From: Otis tarda
Lineage: Eukaryota > Chordata > Aves > Otidiformes > Otididae
NCBI GenBank assembly: GCA_026413225.1
Contig: CM048591.1
Span: forward strand, 37,107,803 to 37,171,802
Length of the DNA stretch: 64,000 nucleotides
Reading direction: 5' to 3'
Of the stretch, positions 1-12,500 are shown piece after piece. The notes under the pieces were generated by a model. It saw only the letters and a program-made list of their open reading frames with translations, was not told where the DNA came from and did not search any database. The position numbers and the translations under genes are program-made. Position 1 is the first letter of the stretch. Every line of letters starts with the position of its first letter.

Positions 1-382
1 AGAATAGTGTCTTTAATAGCACATGTGAATTTTACTTCTCAGTCACTTCTTGGTTGGTGTAATCTTTTAGCGCAACATCCTTGGAGAAAAAAATCTTCCA
101 TAGCCCACCAAGATAGCCACCCAACTTCCATAGCCACCAAAACTTCAAAGATCACCACATGGTGATCTTTTATTTGGAACTTGATGCCTGCTGATTTAAT
201 TCTCCGTGTCACTCAGCCACTAGAGCTCTCTATCATAGCCTCTCTATCTTTTTTTCCTCCCAGTTTTAGTCTGGGTTAGTTGTCACTTAAACAAAACCAA
301 TATCTAATGATTTTCTGTGTATAGAATAGAACTTATGTGTATGCATGAGTGTTGCCTTGTGCCTTCATGTTTTTTCTTTTAG

Positions 383-509
383 GCCTTACCAGCACGGAGC
401 AGACATGTTGGCTGCAATTTCCCAAGTATTAAATGAATGCACAAAACCTGATCAAGCTTCACCTGCTGCCTTAGTGTTACAGGGTCTTCACGCACTTTGT
501 GAGGCTGAG
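383..509 (+). CDS. FOCAD: FOCAD exon 1 of the window
   Basis: Acceptor TTTTTTCTTTTAG ends at 382 and donor GTAAGA starts at 510. The exon opens with the last base of a codon split with an upstream exon outside the window. It then reads 42 codons from [18 protein letters not shown] to LHALCEAE and ends on a codon boundary. The helical, leucine-rich composition fits the HEAT-like repeats of focadhesin. Confidence 0.9.
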
Positions 510-3500
510 GTAAGATTAAATTAGCTTGTCTGTGTTTTGTGTTTTGCTTATGAATCATGGACTTTTTTCCTAGTTGGCTTTTTGTTAAGAGTACATTGGA
601 TTGTTGCAGAATTTTTTTTTCTTCTGACATATTTAATTCCTCTCTTCCAACATCAGTTATTTGTTCCTGGGAAATGGTACTGTGAACTTCTACTGCAGTT
701 GGGCAGCCCTTCCATGTATGGGTTAGAATTTTAGGTCAGCTTCACAGTTTGTTTCAAATGCATCCTTTCATGCATTTTTCCTTGAGATTTGAAAAGAACA
801 GCTGTTTGGCACATAATTCTGGAGACTGGAGAGTATGTAAATAATATCATTTTTGATACCTTCTTGCTGGCCTGCCCCTGGTGGGTCTAGTTCACCTAGA
901 GTACTTGATAGAGAGTGAAATGGAAAGGATTCTGTTTGACTCTAATGAATTCATTACTTCTGATGAAGAGGACAAGTAAGCATTGGAACATGTTGCTTAG
1001 AAAGGAGAAGTTGTCTCCATCCTTGAAGGTTTTCATGTTCCTTTTGCCTAAAACCCTGAGGAACTGAGTCTGATTTCATAGTGACTCTGCTTTAAGAGTA
1101 CTTAAAAACTGTACTCTTGAAATGGTGGGTTTATGTTGAGATGTTATCAAAGGATTATTACCACTGTCTTTGGCTCAAGTTTCTGCCAGTTTCACTTTCT
1201 TGGGTTTGATTTACTCCTCATTCTCTTTTTGCCTTACTTTATATCCTTGCCCTTACACATAGTTAACATCGTAATTTCTTTTTGAACTCTTCAGCCAGTA
1301 GTGTAGGTGCAATTCCTTACTTGTGCAGGTCTGCTGTTGAAGGCAGCTGCCAGGCTCCTGGGATGAACTGTATATAGGTAAGGGGTTTTCCGCATATTGA
1401 ATGAGTGATTGAAATAAGTTGACTAGGAACCTTATTGACCTATGCTCACTCTGACTGTGAAAATATTTGCCATATTACTTGATTTCCTGATTACCTGCTA
1501 CTGCTACTGCAAGTACCACTGCCTTTTTTTTTTTCCCCCATCTGAACTGTGTGATTTATATCCTCACTGAATGAAAATCATGTTACTAGCTCCGCTTTTA
1601 TGTCAGCTACCAAAATTCATTTCAGTGCATCTTTGTCACTGGCGTGATTTCTGTTTTGTTTTTTTTTTTAAGCTGGAAATGTCAAAGATGTTTTGACTTT
1701 TTTTTTTCTCTTTTGAATGTATTATGTTATATCATAGAATAGTTTGGGTTGGAAGGGACCTACCTTTAAAGGTCATCTAGTTGCGAAGAGTTCCTCCTTC
1801 TGCACCTATCTCTGCACCCAACCTCCTTTCATCTTGGAAACATTAACTACAATGACAACTTCATTTTCTGTCACTTAATTAGGATGTGTGGCATACAGAA
1901 GTGGTACGTAGTGTGAGCTTAAGGAACACTGAGTAGCTTCAGGAAGACCAAATTTATCAGTGTATTTTAGGAGGAGAAGTTACTACTTCTTCTAAGCTTG
2001 GGAAAATTTTCTTTTTTTCTGAGCATACAATATCACTGATAGTTGTATTGTATATGTTGTCTTAAACTTCATAATTTAAAACACTGACAGTGGTTTTTAA
2101 CTTGCATGTTATTTCTCCTGTTTGGTCCTCAACTTTTTTCTGGATTCTTTGCAGGCACAAAATAAGTTAAGGAAATGCGTGTACTTGTAATTTGTTAGCA
2201 GAAACTGAAAAACTACTTGTGTAGTCTGCAAAGAGAATTCCCCTTTTGTAGTTGAAATTTCAATGTAAGCAATTTGCATTTGAATGTGGATAGAACACAT
2301 CTGTAGACAGAACAGTCATGGCCGAACTTTTTACTGTGGAAATGGCATTGAGGAGTGATTTATCTGTTAATCCTCACGATTAATAGCAGTGATTCTGTCT
2401 CTGCAGCACCATCATGTTGTCAAGTCAGTTGGTTTTGGAGTATTGGGCAAGAAGTGTTTTGAAAAGAAGATGGGGTTATTTACTGTAATTTATTCCTAGA
2501 TCATATTTGTCAACAAATGTCACAAGGCAATCAGGGTCATTTTTCATTGTCAAATTGTGTTTCGAGTCCGACACTCTCTGACCAGGTTACTTCAGATATT
2601 CTGTATTTGGAGGATATGATGTGTACTTATCTGAAGGTAGTAGTTACACTGGATTTCTGATTCAGTAGAGTGATACAAAATATACCAAAATCACAATACA
2701 AATGTGAGTTATATGTAGCAAAATATAAAATTGCAGTTCAATCACAATAGCAATGTGATTCTCATTACTAGTCTCTGTAGTATGCTCACTGCCACTATGC
2801 TGAGCGTCCCCAGTCACCAGGAAGGAATGTGTGGATGGAAGCCAGCTCAAACCCATTGCTCTCTTTGAGATTCTTTTGTTGGCTGTTTAGTTTTTATACT
2901 CTATGTTGGCCTGAGCCATGTATTCACTCCCCTATGTGCTGACCTGACTGACTCAGGGACATGCTCACACTCTTCTAATGAACGGGGGAGAAACACTTAC
3001 ATCATCAGTTGATGAACTGAAATGTTTATAGCTGTATATCTAAAATAAAGGTCCTGTTTGTGTTGAGTCAGTTTATTTGCAACAGCTGTGGTCAGTCCCA
3101 CTATGCATTTTTCTCTGGTCTTCATGGACACATCACCTTTACCCGTCTGAGCCTGCCTCCATTCTAGGGGTTTATTGGTCAGTCACAGCGTCTAGCCCTT
3201 AGCAAATCAATGGTACGCCCTTCACTTTTTGTGAGTTGCAGACATTTCTGTAGCTGCCTGTTAGGTATAACACTTTGCAGTAGAGGATGTGTCTGGTGGG
3301 TTTTTCTGCAGTTACATGTTCTGGAAAGATTCTGATAGGTTTTATCCTGATTGTAGTTTAAAGGAGATTCCAAATTTCACAACTGCTCTCCTATCTTGCC
3401 TGCTGTGCCAGTCTCCCTGCTCCATTGGTTCACAGCTCTTCATTTGGTAGGAGATTTTCTGTAGGAATACCATTATGTTATAAGTCTAGAAAATTATTCT

Positions 3501-6500
3501 GAAAGGAGCCAAAAGAATTCTACAGTCTTAACTTTTTGTTAATTTTTTTTAAGGAAATTTAATATTACAGCAACTGAAGATGAAGTTTGTTAATGGCAGG
3601 CCAGAATGCACAGCTATGCTCAGTAATGGTTTTAGTATCTTCTAGCCTTTGTATTTATTGTGTACCAAATAACGGTTAGCCAGGTTAAATCCGTGTTCCT
3701 TCAGACTGATTCACCGAGTTTGAGTTATTACTCAGTCTGAAGTTGTATCAGATCCACTTTAAAAACTATTTGCAACAGTGTTTGGAGAAGTGAGACATAC
3801 TGCAAATTCTCCTTTTTCTCAGAATGCAGCAAAAGTTTTTAAGTTACGGTATATTCTAAGCTGCACTACTTCTTTAGCTAGGACAAAAAACACACACACA
3901 TACATGCCCTTCTTAACAAATCTCTCCCTCCAAGCCTGTTCTTGGCTGCTTTTTATAATCTTCCTCTCCCAATATCAGCAGTGTTTAAAATAAGAAAAAA
4001 GTTACTTGCTGTAAGCTCCTGTGCTTTTAACTGAGTATGCTAGGGCAGTGTGTAATTTTTGTTTGGGAAGCATGCAAAGTTAATATATCTTATATAGTGG
4101 CAGAAGAGAGTGTAATCCCTTGAAGGATATGTCTGTTTTAAAGGCATCCCATGAGAAATGAAGCACACAAACATACACCTGCAATATTTTAAAGTTATTT
4201 TTTGATATTTAGAAAACTTTCCCTTTTGTATTCTTGAAGAGCTACGGTTTCCAAAAGGCTAGTATTTTATGATTTCTGGATGCAGCAATGCAGTTTTTCA
4301 AACATTCTCACCTTAACTGCAAAGAACCAGAAGTTAGCTGGGACTTTCTGAGGTCTGACATATTGGATTATTGAATTAAGTTTTCATATTTGAGCTGTCA
4401 GCTATCAGAGTGACATCTTGTAGGACCATCTGCTTTAGATTGGGAACTCTGTTGCAGGTGGTGTTTGCAAAAGCAGGAGCATTCTAAGTGTTGTTGATAA
4501 GCTTCTGAACTTCCATCAAATTAAAAGAGCTCTTAAAACAGGGAAGCATCATCCAATAGGAGAATCTTTTGTCAGAAATGCCAGAGAAACCTTGCTCAGC
4601 GGCTCTAAATTATGATTATCTAATTGGACACTACCGAACTGAAGATATTATTCTTCCAACTATTATAATGTATTTGCAGTTTTGTGGTTTCATTGAATAA
4701 AGTTTGATACAGGCTGATGCTTATTTTTGTTGTTGTGTTGAGCATGAAGTCGGTTTGAGTTCAGAACACTGTTCCCAATGTGGTCGTGGATCCTAGAAGT
4801 ATGAACAGTTCCTCAATATAGAGCTTTTTAACTGGCTGCCAGAATAATATGTACCTTTCTAATCTGAGAAAACACTGACTTTGGAGAATTCTGCTGATTC
4901 TTAAGTCTTGTTTAGCTTCATGCACAGCTATTTGATGGAACTGTGGTGAAGATGATTCTGTGTTCAGCAGCGTGCCATGTACTGAGAAGACAGGAGAATG
5001 TCTTAAAGAGCATCTTTTTTTTTTTTTTGTCTTTGGGCCCTTCCTTTTGCTCAGTCTTGCCAGCATCTTAGTGTTCTGCAGGACTTGAGCCTCTAGTTCT
5101 TTGAGTTTATAAGCTATGTAAGAGTGGAGCTGCGTGCTTTTGGACTTTGAGCAACTGATAGGATGTGTCTGGGATTTTTTTCTCAGTGCCTGGCCAGTAC
5201 CTCTGGACTCATCCAAACTGAAGATTCTTTTTAGGTGTGTGTGTCCCTGCCCTCGTCCCCCTTCCCCCCTCAGCATGTGTTTGAGCATTCTGGAGTCTGG
5301 CAGGTCATTGATTACAAAAACTAAAGGGCCAAAAGTTGCATCTGCTGTTGTGTGTGTTGCTGTACTGAAGAATGCATCTTTAGGCACATAAATTATACCT
5401 ATAGTCGTCAATAAAATGTTTAGCATTTGGAAACTCCTTTGGAAACACAGACCGTTTCTTTTAGCCAGTAGAAAAAATTATTTTCTACTGGACTTCCACT
5501 TCTGAAGCTAGACACATATCAATACATATCAGTAGTGTTAATATAATCTCTGCCATTAATATGAATGCTTTACACGTACAGTAAAGAAAATACTTTGTGA
5601 AAAGATAAAAATCGTTAAAATTTATTTTATAATTACAATGTTTTGGCATTGACAAAATTTCTGAAATACTATTTATTCACTACAGTCTGCCAGGTACTAG
5701 GTCCTGTGTGGCAGTAATGCTGCTCTTGGTGCATATGATGGTTACATGTACATGAGTAGGTATGGAAAACAATCCTCGGTGGAATACTGGGTAAGATACC
5801 ATATGATTGTTGTAATGCTATTGTTGTTTGTGTGACTTAATGAGGAGCAAATGGCTCCATACATACCAAATATACGTGGTCCAAAACCAGTATATTGTTT
5901 CAGTGTAGCTGACAGAAGACATTTGATACATGTTGTTCCTGCAGATTTCGCTTTGCCCCATCTGCTGTGGGGTTTAACACTGAAAATACTAATACAGCCA
6001 GTTGTTACAAACAGTTATCACAGAGTGCAATATGCCGTTGCTTAAGTGTGGTATGGATATCTGCTAAATGTGAAACTTCTGTTAGATTGCCGCCTATTTT
6101 TATGACCTTTTTTCACTTGTTAGCTGAAATTGGAGCATGTGTGTGATGCTATAAGAAAGAATGAAATTAAATGTTCTTGCCTAGTTAATTGTTTTGTAGT
6201 CTTTCTAAATTACAATATCCAATGAGTCCCCGTGAATACACAACTTTATTTGTTTCTCTGCATATTGATACAAGGTGTATTTTCTGTTTCCAGACAACTA
6301 GCTCATTAGAAAGTTATAATTTCTAGATAGTTTAGTTCCGTAAGAACTTAGTGGTAGTAAATATGTCTCCCTTTCTGAATACTGGAAGAGATATTTTCAT
6401 ATTCTTGCAAACTGTGTTTTGAATAATGGGAGAGAGAGGTATAATTTAACTTGGAATGTTACCGTACTAGGTGTTTCTAGCCATCAGTGGCCGTTACCGT

Positions 6501-9500
6501 AGAAATGTATGCATGGGTTTGCTATTCCTGAAATTGATTCAACTCAAAAGGCATCTTCAGTTTTTTAAATTGCACTATAAAATGCATTTTGCACTCACTT
6601 AAGTGACTGCTTAATTCAGCAATTACCTGAATTCGCTGATACCAAGTGTGCTGGTTTTTTTCAGTGCAGAATAACACTAGAACTATCTTTCTTAATGCCT
6701 TTGTGGAATATGCTCATAAAATATCTTAATTTGATTTCATTACATAGATAAATTTGTATTTCTCTGAGTCATCTGTTGCTTTGCTTTAATTTCATAGACC
6801 AAGAAATTTTTATGGCATTTGCTCAGATTATTTGAAGAAGAGTTTTGATTTGCCATTCCGGTATGTCTTCCTCTTTAAAAGGCTGAGTATATGTACTCAT
6901 ACCTTGCTCTGCTATAGCAACTGTTTTTTTTTTGGTCCATACTTTGGTTCTAAGCCTGCATTGTTCTGAGTTAGGTATTTTTCTTTGTTTTGTTGTTGTG
7001 GTTTCAGAGGGTTGGGGGGGGGCGGTGTTGTGTTTTGGTGGTGGGTTGGTTTGGTTTTTTTTTTGTGACTTTTCCTGGTTTGCACTGATTTTGTTGCAGT
7101 GAAACCTGAAATCTGAAAGACAAATGGTAGCAACAAATAAATTCCAGACAGAATTATTTTAGGTATGGTAGCGAAATCAGAGAAGTTAAATTCTCCACAC
7201 AGAGCAGTGTGAGTTTTGACCAAATGCTGCAAGGATATGTAAGTTTTCACCAGAATACATGTATCCTTACAGAGTGAGAGCATGGGCAACTGGAAAAATC
7301 TCACAAGGAAAAATGAGAAAGTTTAGTACCTATAATACTGTCTAGACAAGCTTTCTGTGGAACTTGACTACTTCTTTTCGTGACTTCTGTGTAATTCTTC
7401 AGCTAGAACTGTACCACTGGCTGAGCACCTCACAGACGTTTTTCATTGCCTAGAAATGGAAAATGTTGTACCGACTGCTTGTTGAGCTGTTGTGTGGATA
7501 TTTAACGTTGAAAATAAGCCAAGTGAGGCTTATTTTTATCCAGGAAGGGCTAAGTAGGACCAATTATGTCTCACTACTGTTCTGTAGCTAGAGTAATATT
7601 AAATAGCATCAATGTGTAGTCATTATTTTCTTCACTATACAAAGTTGATTAAGTTGTGGTGAATAACTAGATAGCAGTTACAGGCCAGTAGGTCTTTCAG
7701 CTTTATAGAAGATATCACTGATGGCAGCAGCATCATTTCTAGCCCTTAGAAACATTCTAATACCTAACCCCAAATATTCTGCATGTGATCTGCTACAGTG
7801 GTGCCTTCCTGATCTTATGGACAGTCTGAAACACAGGCTTACTAATACATAGATGCCTTCTTTTTCATCTCAAATGTGCATTAGTCCTAGAGGTAAATGT
7901 TGACATTGTTTTGATATACCTAATAAAGACCATAGATGAACAGTTAAAAAAAAAAAAAACCCAGATTGATAAGCCTTACACCAGAAGGGGTGGATCTGGA
8001 GCAGGCACATGCAGTATCCCTGTTTGGCTCAGCAAAGAATCACTGCAGCAGCCAGTGATATCAGTTTTTGAAATTGCTGTGCCCTACCTGCAGAAAAAAA
8101 AAGATGATCTTTTCACTGGTGATCTTAGGGTTCAATCTGAGCTCTGGAAACTGGATACAAACACATGAGCATACAGAATTTGTATGATGAACAGATTTTG
8201 TGCATCATCAATATAGTAGTTGTTACTTTAGGTCTTACGGCAAAGAGGAATCGGAAAGCTAATAGTGAAATAACCGAATTTTGAAGAAAAGCTCTGATCT
8301 AAGATTACATGAAGGTAAAGGTGCTTATTTGACTATCAAATGGGTAGATGAGTTAAACTGGTAGTTTGAGCTAATTTTACAGTGTGAATTGTTCCCTTCC
8401 TACTGAAGGAGAAATGAGGTGAGGATAATGAGAATAAGTTTATCAGCCATTCATGGATTGGAAGTTGAAGATGATGGTTTAATTGTATTTCCTTCCCCTT
8501 CCAAAAGGACGAGAGTGATGCTTACTTCTTGAACACTTTTCATCAGGTTGGAATGTGAGAAAGGCCATTTGCTTAGAGTGTGTAAGTCATCATAGATATC
8601 TACAAGCTTCTGAATTGGTGTTAAGAATAGTTAAAAAATTTGCAGTGTGTACAAAATTATTCAAATCACTTTCAAACTTGAAGAACCTATACAGTACAAC
8701 ACAGCTCAGCTTGAAATCTTCAGATCTTCCTATAAGCTGCTGTTATTCTTCATAAAATACTGTGGTGAACATAAGCAGTAGACAGAAAGGAGTTTTTTAG
8801 CACCCCTAAGTGGAAATATTCACATTTGTGAGGAGGCTTTTTTTGTGAGTACTCTGAATAAAGCAGATTTTGCTGTCACCTGAAGCTTGAATCATGTTTT
8901 CTTGGAAACAAAGCTGAGAATCAGGAACTTCTGGGTCAAGTGGAACAGTGTCAGTTTTCTGATTTGGATTTTATTGCTGGCAGCTTTCAGAAAAATCCCT
9001 CTGTACTTATATTCATGCTGTGCTGACTTGCAACACTAGGAAAAAAAGAAAACTAAAAGCTCACATTTCAGCTCTGGTACTGCTGCACAGCAGTAATCCC
9101 TTTACTTCAGGAGGACTTTCTGTCTGAAGAAACCAAAATGCTTTTGTAACAATTTGTGATGGTTTAGCCCAAATTACCACACAGTTTCTCGCTCACCCTC
9201 CCCAGTGGGATGGGGGAGAGAATTGGGAAGGAAGGAGAACTCGTGGGTTGACATGAAGACAGTTTACTAAATAACAAGGGAAGAGTACAATGATAACAGA
9301 ATATAAGGATGATATAATATACAAAGTGATGAACAATATATGTTTTCTCACCACCCGATGTCCCAATGACCGATACAGCCCGTCCCAAGCAGCGATCACG
9401 GAAGCAACACCGAGCGGCGAGCAAAGGAGCAAAAGGGAGCCAGCAAGGTAGAGGGAATGATACCAGCAAAACGAGGGAGAAAGATGGATGCCAGGAAGGC

Positions 9501-12500
9501 AGATACCTGCCCTGGCCTGCCCCCAGTTATATACTGAGCATGACGTTTATGGCATGGAGTACTCTCTTTGGCCAGTTTGGGTCAATTATTCTGTCCATCT
9601 TTCTCCCAGCTTCCTGCATCTGCAAATTAGTGAGACTTGGAAAGCAGGAGGGTGTCCTTGGTCTCATTCATCAGGATATTTATCAACATTCTTCACACAA
9701 GAAATCCAAAACATACCAGCTACTGAGAGGAAAAATTAACTCCATCCCTGCCAAAACCAGGACACAATTAATCTGTACAAGTGTCCTGTGAGTATTCCTT
9801 TTTTCAGCTACGAGAAATCAAAGCCTTTGCTTTCCTCCAAAGCTTCAGCAATATAACACTGCAGTGTCTACTTCCTCATCCTTTCATATGGCCCAAAAGA
9901 TTACTCGTTTGTTTTTTCTCCATACTGTAAAATTTTGTACTGATAATGTGTGGTACTGAGTTTCCAGGCACAATATCTCAAGTGCCTTGATGTCAAGTTG
10001 CTTAACGATTTCCAAGACTCATGACTTTGAATTAAGGCTAGTTTGGTAAAGTGCTTAAGGATAATAATGAACTTAAGCACAAAAACTAATCTTGTATTCA
10101 GTAGGGCTGTTCATCTGTTCGAAGTTAGGCTAAAAGTGGAGTGCCTTTTTGAATTGAGGTCTGAAATGTGAGGCATGTCTCCAGAATTGCTTGGCAGGCT
10201 GAGAGAGTTGGAGCTGTTCAGCCTGGAGAAGAGAAGGCTCCAGGGAGACCTTATAACGGCCTTCCAGGACCTAAAGGGGGTCTACAGGAAAGACGGGGTG
10301 AGGCTGTTCAGTAGGGCTTTTTACAATAGGACAAGTGGTAATGGTTTTAAAATAGAGGGGGAAAGATTCAGACTTGATATAAGGAAGAAATTTTTTACAA
10401 TGAGGGTGATGGAACACTGGAGCAGGTTGCCCAGAGAGGTGGTGCATGCCCCATCCCTGGAAACTTTGAAGGCCAGGTTGAACGGGGCTCTGAGCAACAT
10501 GATCTGGTTGGAGATGTCCCTGCTTCTTGAAGGGGGATTGGACTAGATGACCTTTAAAGGTCCCTTCCAACTCAAAGTATCATATGATTCTGAACTTCCA
10601 GACAGTTTGCCATGGGATGGAACTTGAATTAATACATAGACTTGGTAAATAGAGACAGTATTTTCATGTTTTCTGTGATACAACACTGTAATACAGAGGT
10701 GGCTGTAATTATGTTTTATAGTGCACTTGGTTCTTGGTTTTATTGAGTGTAATGTTTGTAAGCCTCAGAAGTCATAGTTGGCTAGGGCAAAAAAGGCAAG
10801 AGATTTAAAGTGCTGAGGTTATTACTATGTTCTAAGGACTAAGCAAATGACAAGACTCCAAATTCAGTATTAACAGAATAAAAATAAATTCTACTATCTT
10901 CAAACCAGTTTCACCGTTTTTGTAAGTTAACAATAGGAGGTAAGATGTTACTATCACCTGTTATTTCTTGACAATTTTTTAATGTTTCTGGTTCATTGAA
11001 GTGATTTATCTTACTGTAAACTTAAAAACTGACATGCTTATTGCAGGGTTAATGAAGCCATGGTGTTAGTGTTTATTTTAGTTTGACATTTTCCCAATGA
11101 TTTCTGGATTCCTGCAGTTTTACATTCTTCTTTTATTCTGCAAATTTGATTGCATTTGGTTGTGTTTAAAGATTAATGGCATTTTGTTTTGGAGGGCTCT
11201 CAGGAAACGTAGATTCCTCTGTACCTTCCTTTGCTTTCATCCTGTTGAACTCCCAGAGACAGTTTGCTTTTAAGCTGATTTGAACAAGTGAACTAGAGCA
11301 GTAGTGTTGTATGAAGATACCTCTACAGCTTTATCTGTATTGCTAACAGTGTCCTATTTATTCCTACTGGTAGCTGCTTTATCTGGTGAAGCATTGTGCA
11401 GTATCATTGTATGATTTCAATACACTGTGAGACTGTTAATACAAGCAAGCTTTAACATACTTGCCTTTTTTTTTATTATTTCTTTTTTATGAACCCTGTA
11501 TTAATTCCTTTTCCCAAGTAGGAAGAAGGAAGGCAAGTGCTGGAAAGAAACGTTAAGTCAAGTTGGGACTGCTGTTAGTAACGATGCTTCCTACTTTCTC
11601 TCCAGGTTGTTTGCATCCGTTCTACATGGAATGCTCTGTCACCAAAGCTGAGTTGTGATTCAAGACCCCTGATTTTAAAATCGCTGAATGAATTATTTGC
11701 CCTGGTTCCCTCATTAACAGTGAATACAAATGAATATGAGGTATGTACTCATGGACTCAGATGAGTCTCTCTCTCCTTTTATTGTCTTTTGTTATATGAG
11801 CTTAAAATGTGCCCGCTTGTTTTTAATATCTCTAAATTACACCCACTGCCTAATTAAGGTTAATCATAATGCACATTTCCATGCAGTTTCACAATTTTAG
11901 TTTACATTACTGAATCCTGTGAGATAGATATGAGAAATTCCAGGGCATGATTGATCAAAGAATTCCCTGTGTGTGTGTGAATGTGTCTATATTTCAGACC
12001 TGAGCCTATTCCACTTTCTGAGCTCAGTACATGTTGATGTGGCAGCAGTTTGTTTCAGATAACTGTCTATTTCAACTGCTTATTTGGTTGAAGAAAATCT
12101 GAATGCCTGTTCTATTCGCTTTTATAGAAATTCAAAGCTCAAGTTATCAGCTTCCTTTGGAACAACACACAAAACAAGGTAGGTGATACAACTGAAAATG
12201 TTAATACCTGGTGTTAGCAACTGAATATTAAGTTTTATACCTTTCTGTCAAGACAAGGTTATCAATGTCTGCAATCTCATTTTCTAATAGGGTTTTCTTC
12301 TAGTCATTGACCTTTTAACACTATTTTTGAAACAGTGTAATGTATATGAAAGATGGTAACTGATGGTCCTAACATCTCATGGAGAACTGTAACACAAACT
12401 AGTTTGACCCCTCTGGTAGACTTCAGCTTTGACATAGTGAAGCATTATTGGTGAAGCTGCAGCTATAACAACTAAGTCAATTCTTTGGTGGAGTATTGTA

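Larger units (their letters stand above)
510..11605 (+). other. FOCAD: FOCAD intron, 11.1 kb
   Basis: This is AT-rich intronic sequence. It contains a CR1 tail fragment near 1733, an antisense 221-codon open frame with no recognised product (4761-5426), a short 11-bp inverted repeat (5465-5491), a G/T-rich tract near 7010, a solo LTR (9155-9764) and a sense CR1 3' end (about 10190-10592). I see no exon of any gene in the rest. Confidence 0.8.

Noticed and set aside
5465-5491. 11-bp inverted repeat with 5-nt loop (CCAGTAGAAAA arms)
   Set aside because: Too short and AT-rich to separate from chance; no terminator or mobile-element context.
9164-9791. Frames of 79-141 codons on both strands
   Set aside because: They lie within the solo LTR at 9155-9764, which has no coding capacity of its own.
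10175-10546. 123-codon + strand frame that looks protein-like
   Set aside because: It is the C-terminus of CR1 ORF2 in a truncated LINE, not a host gene.
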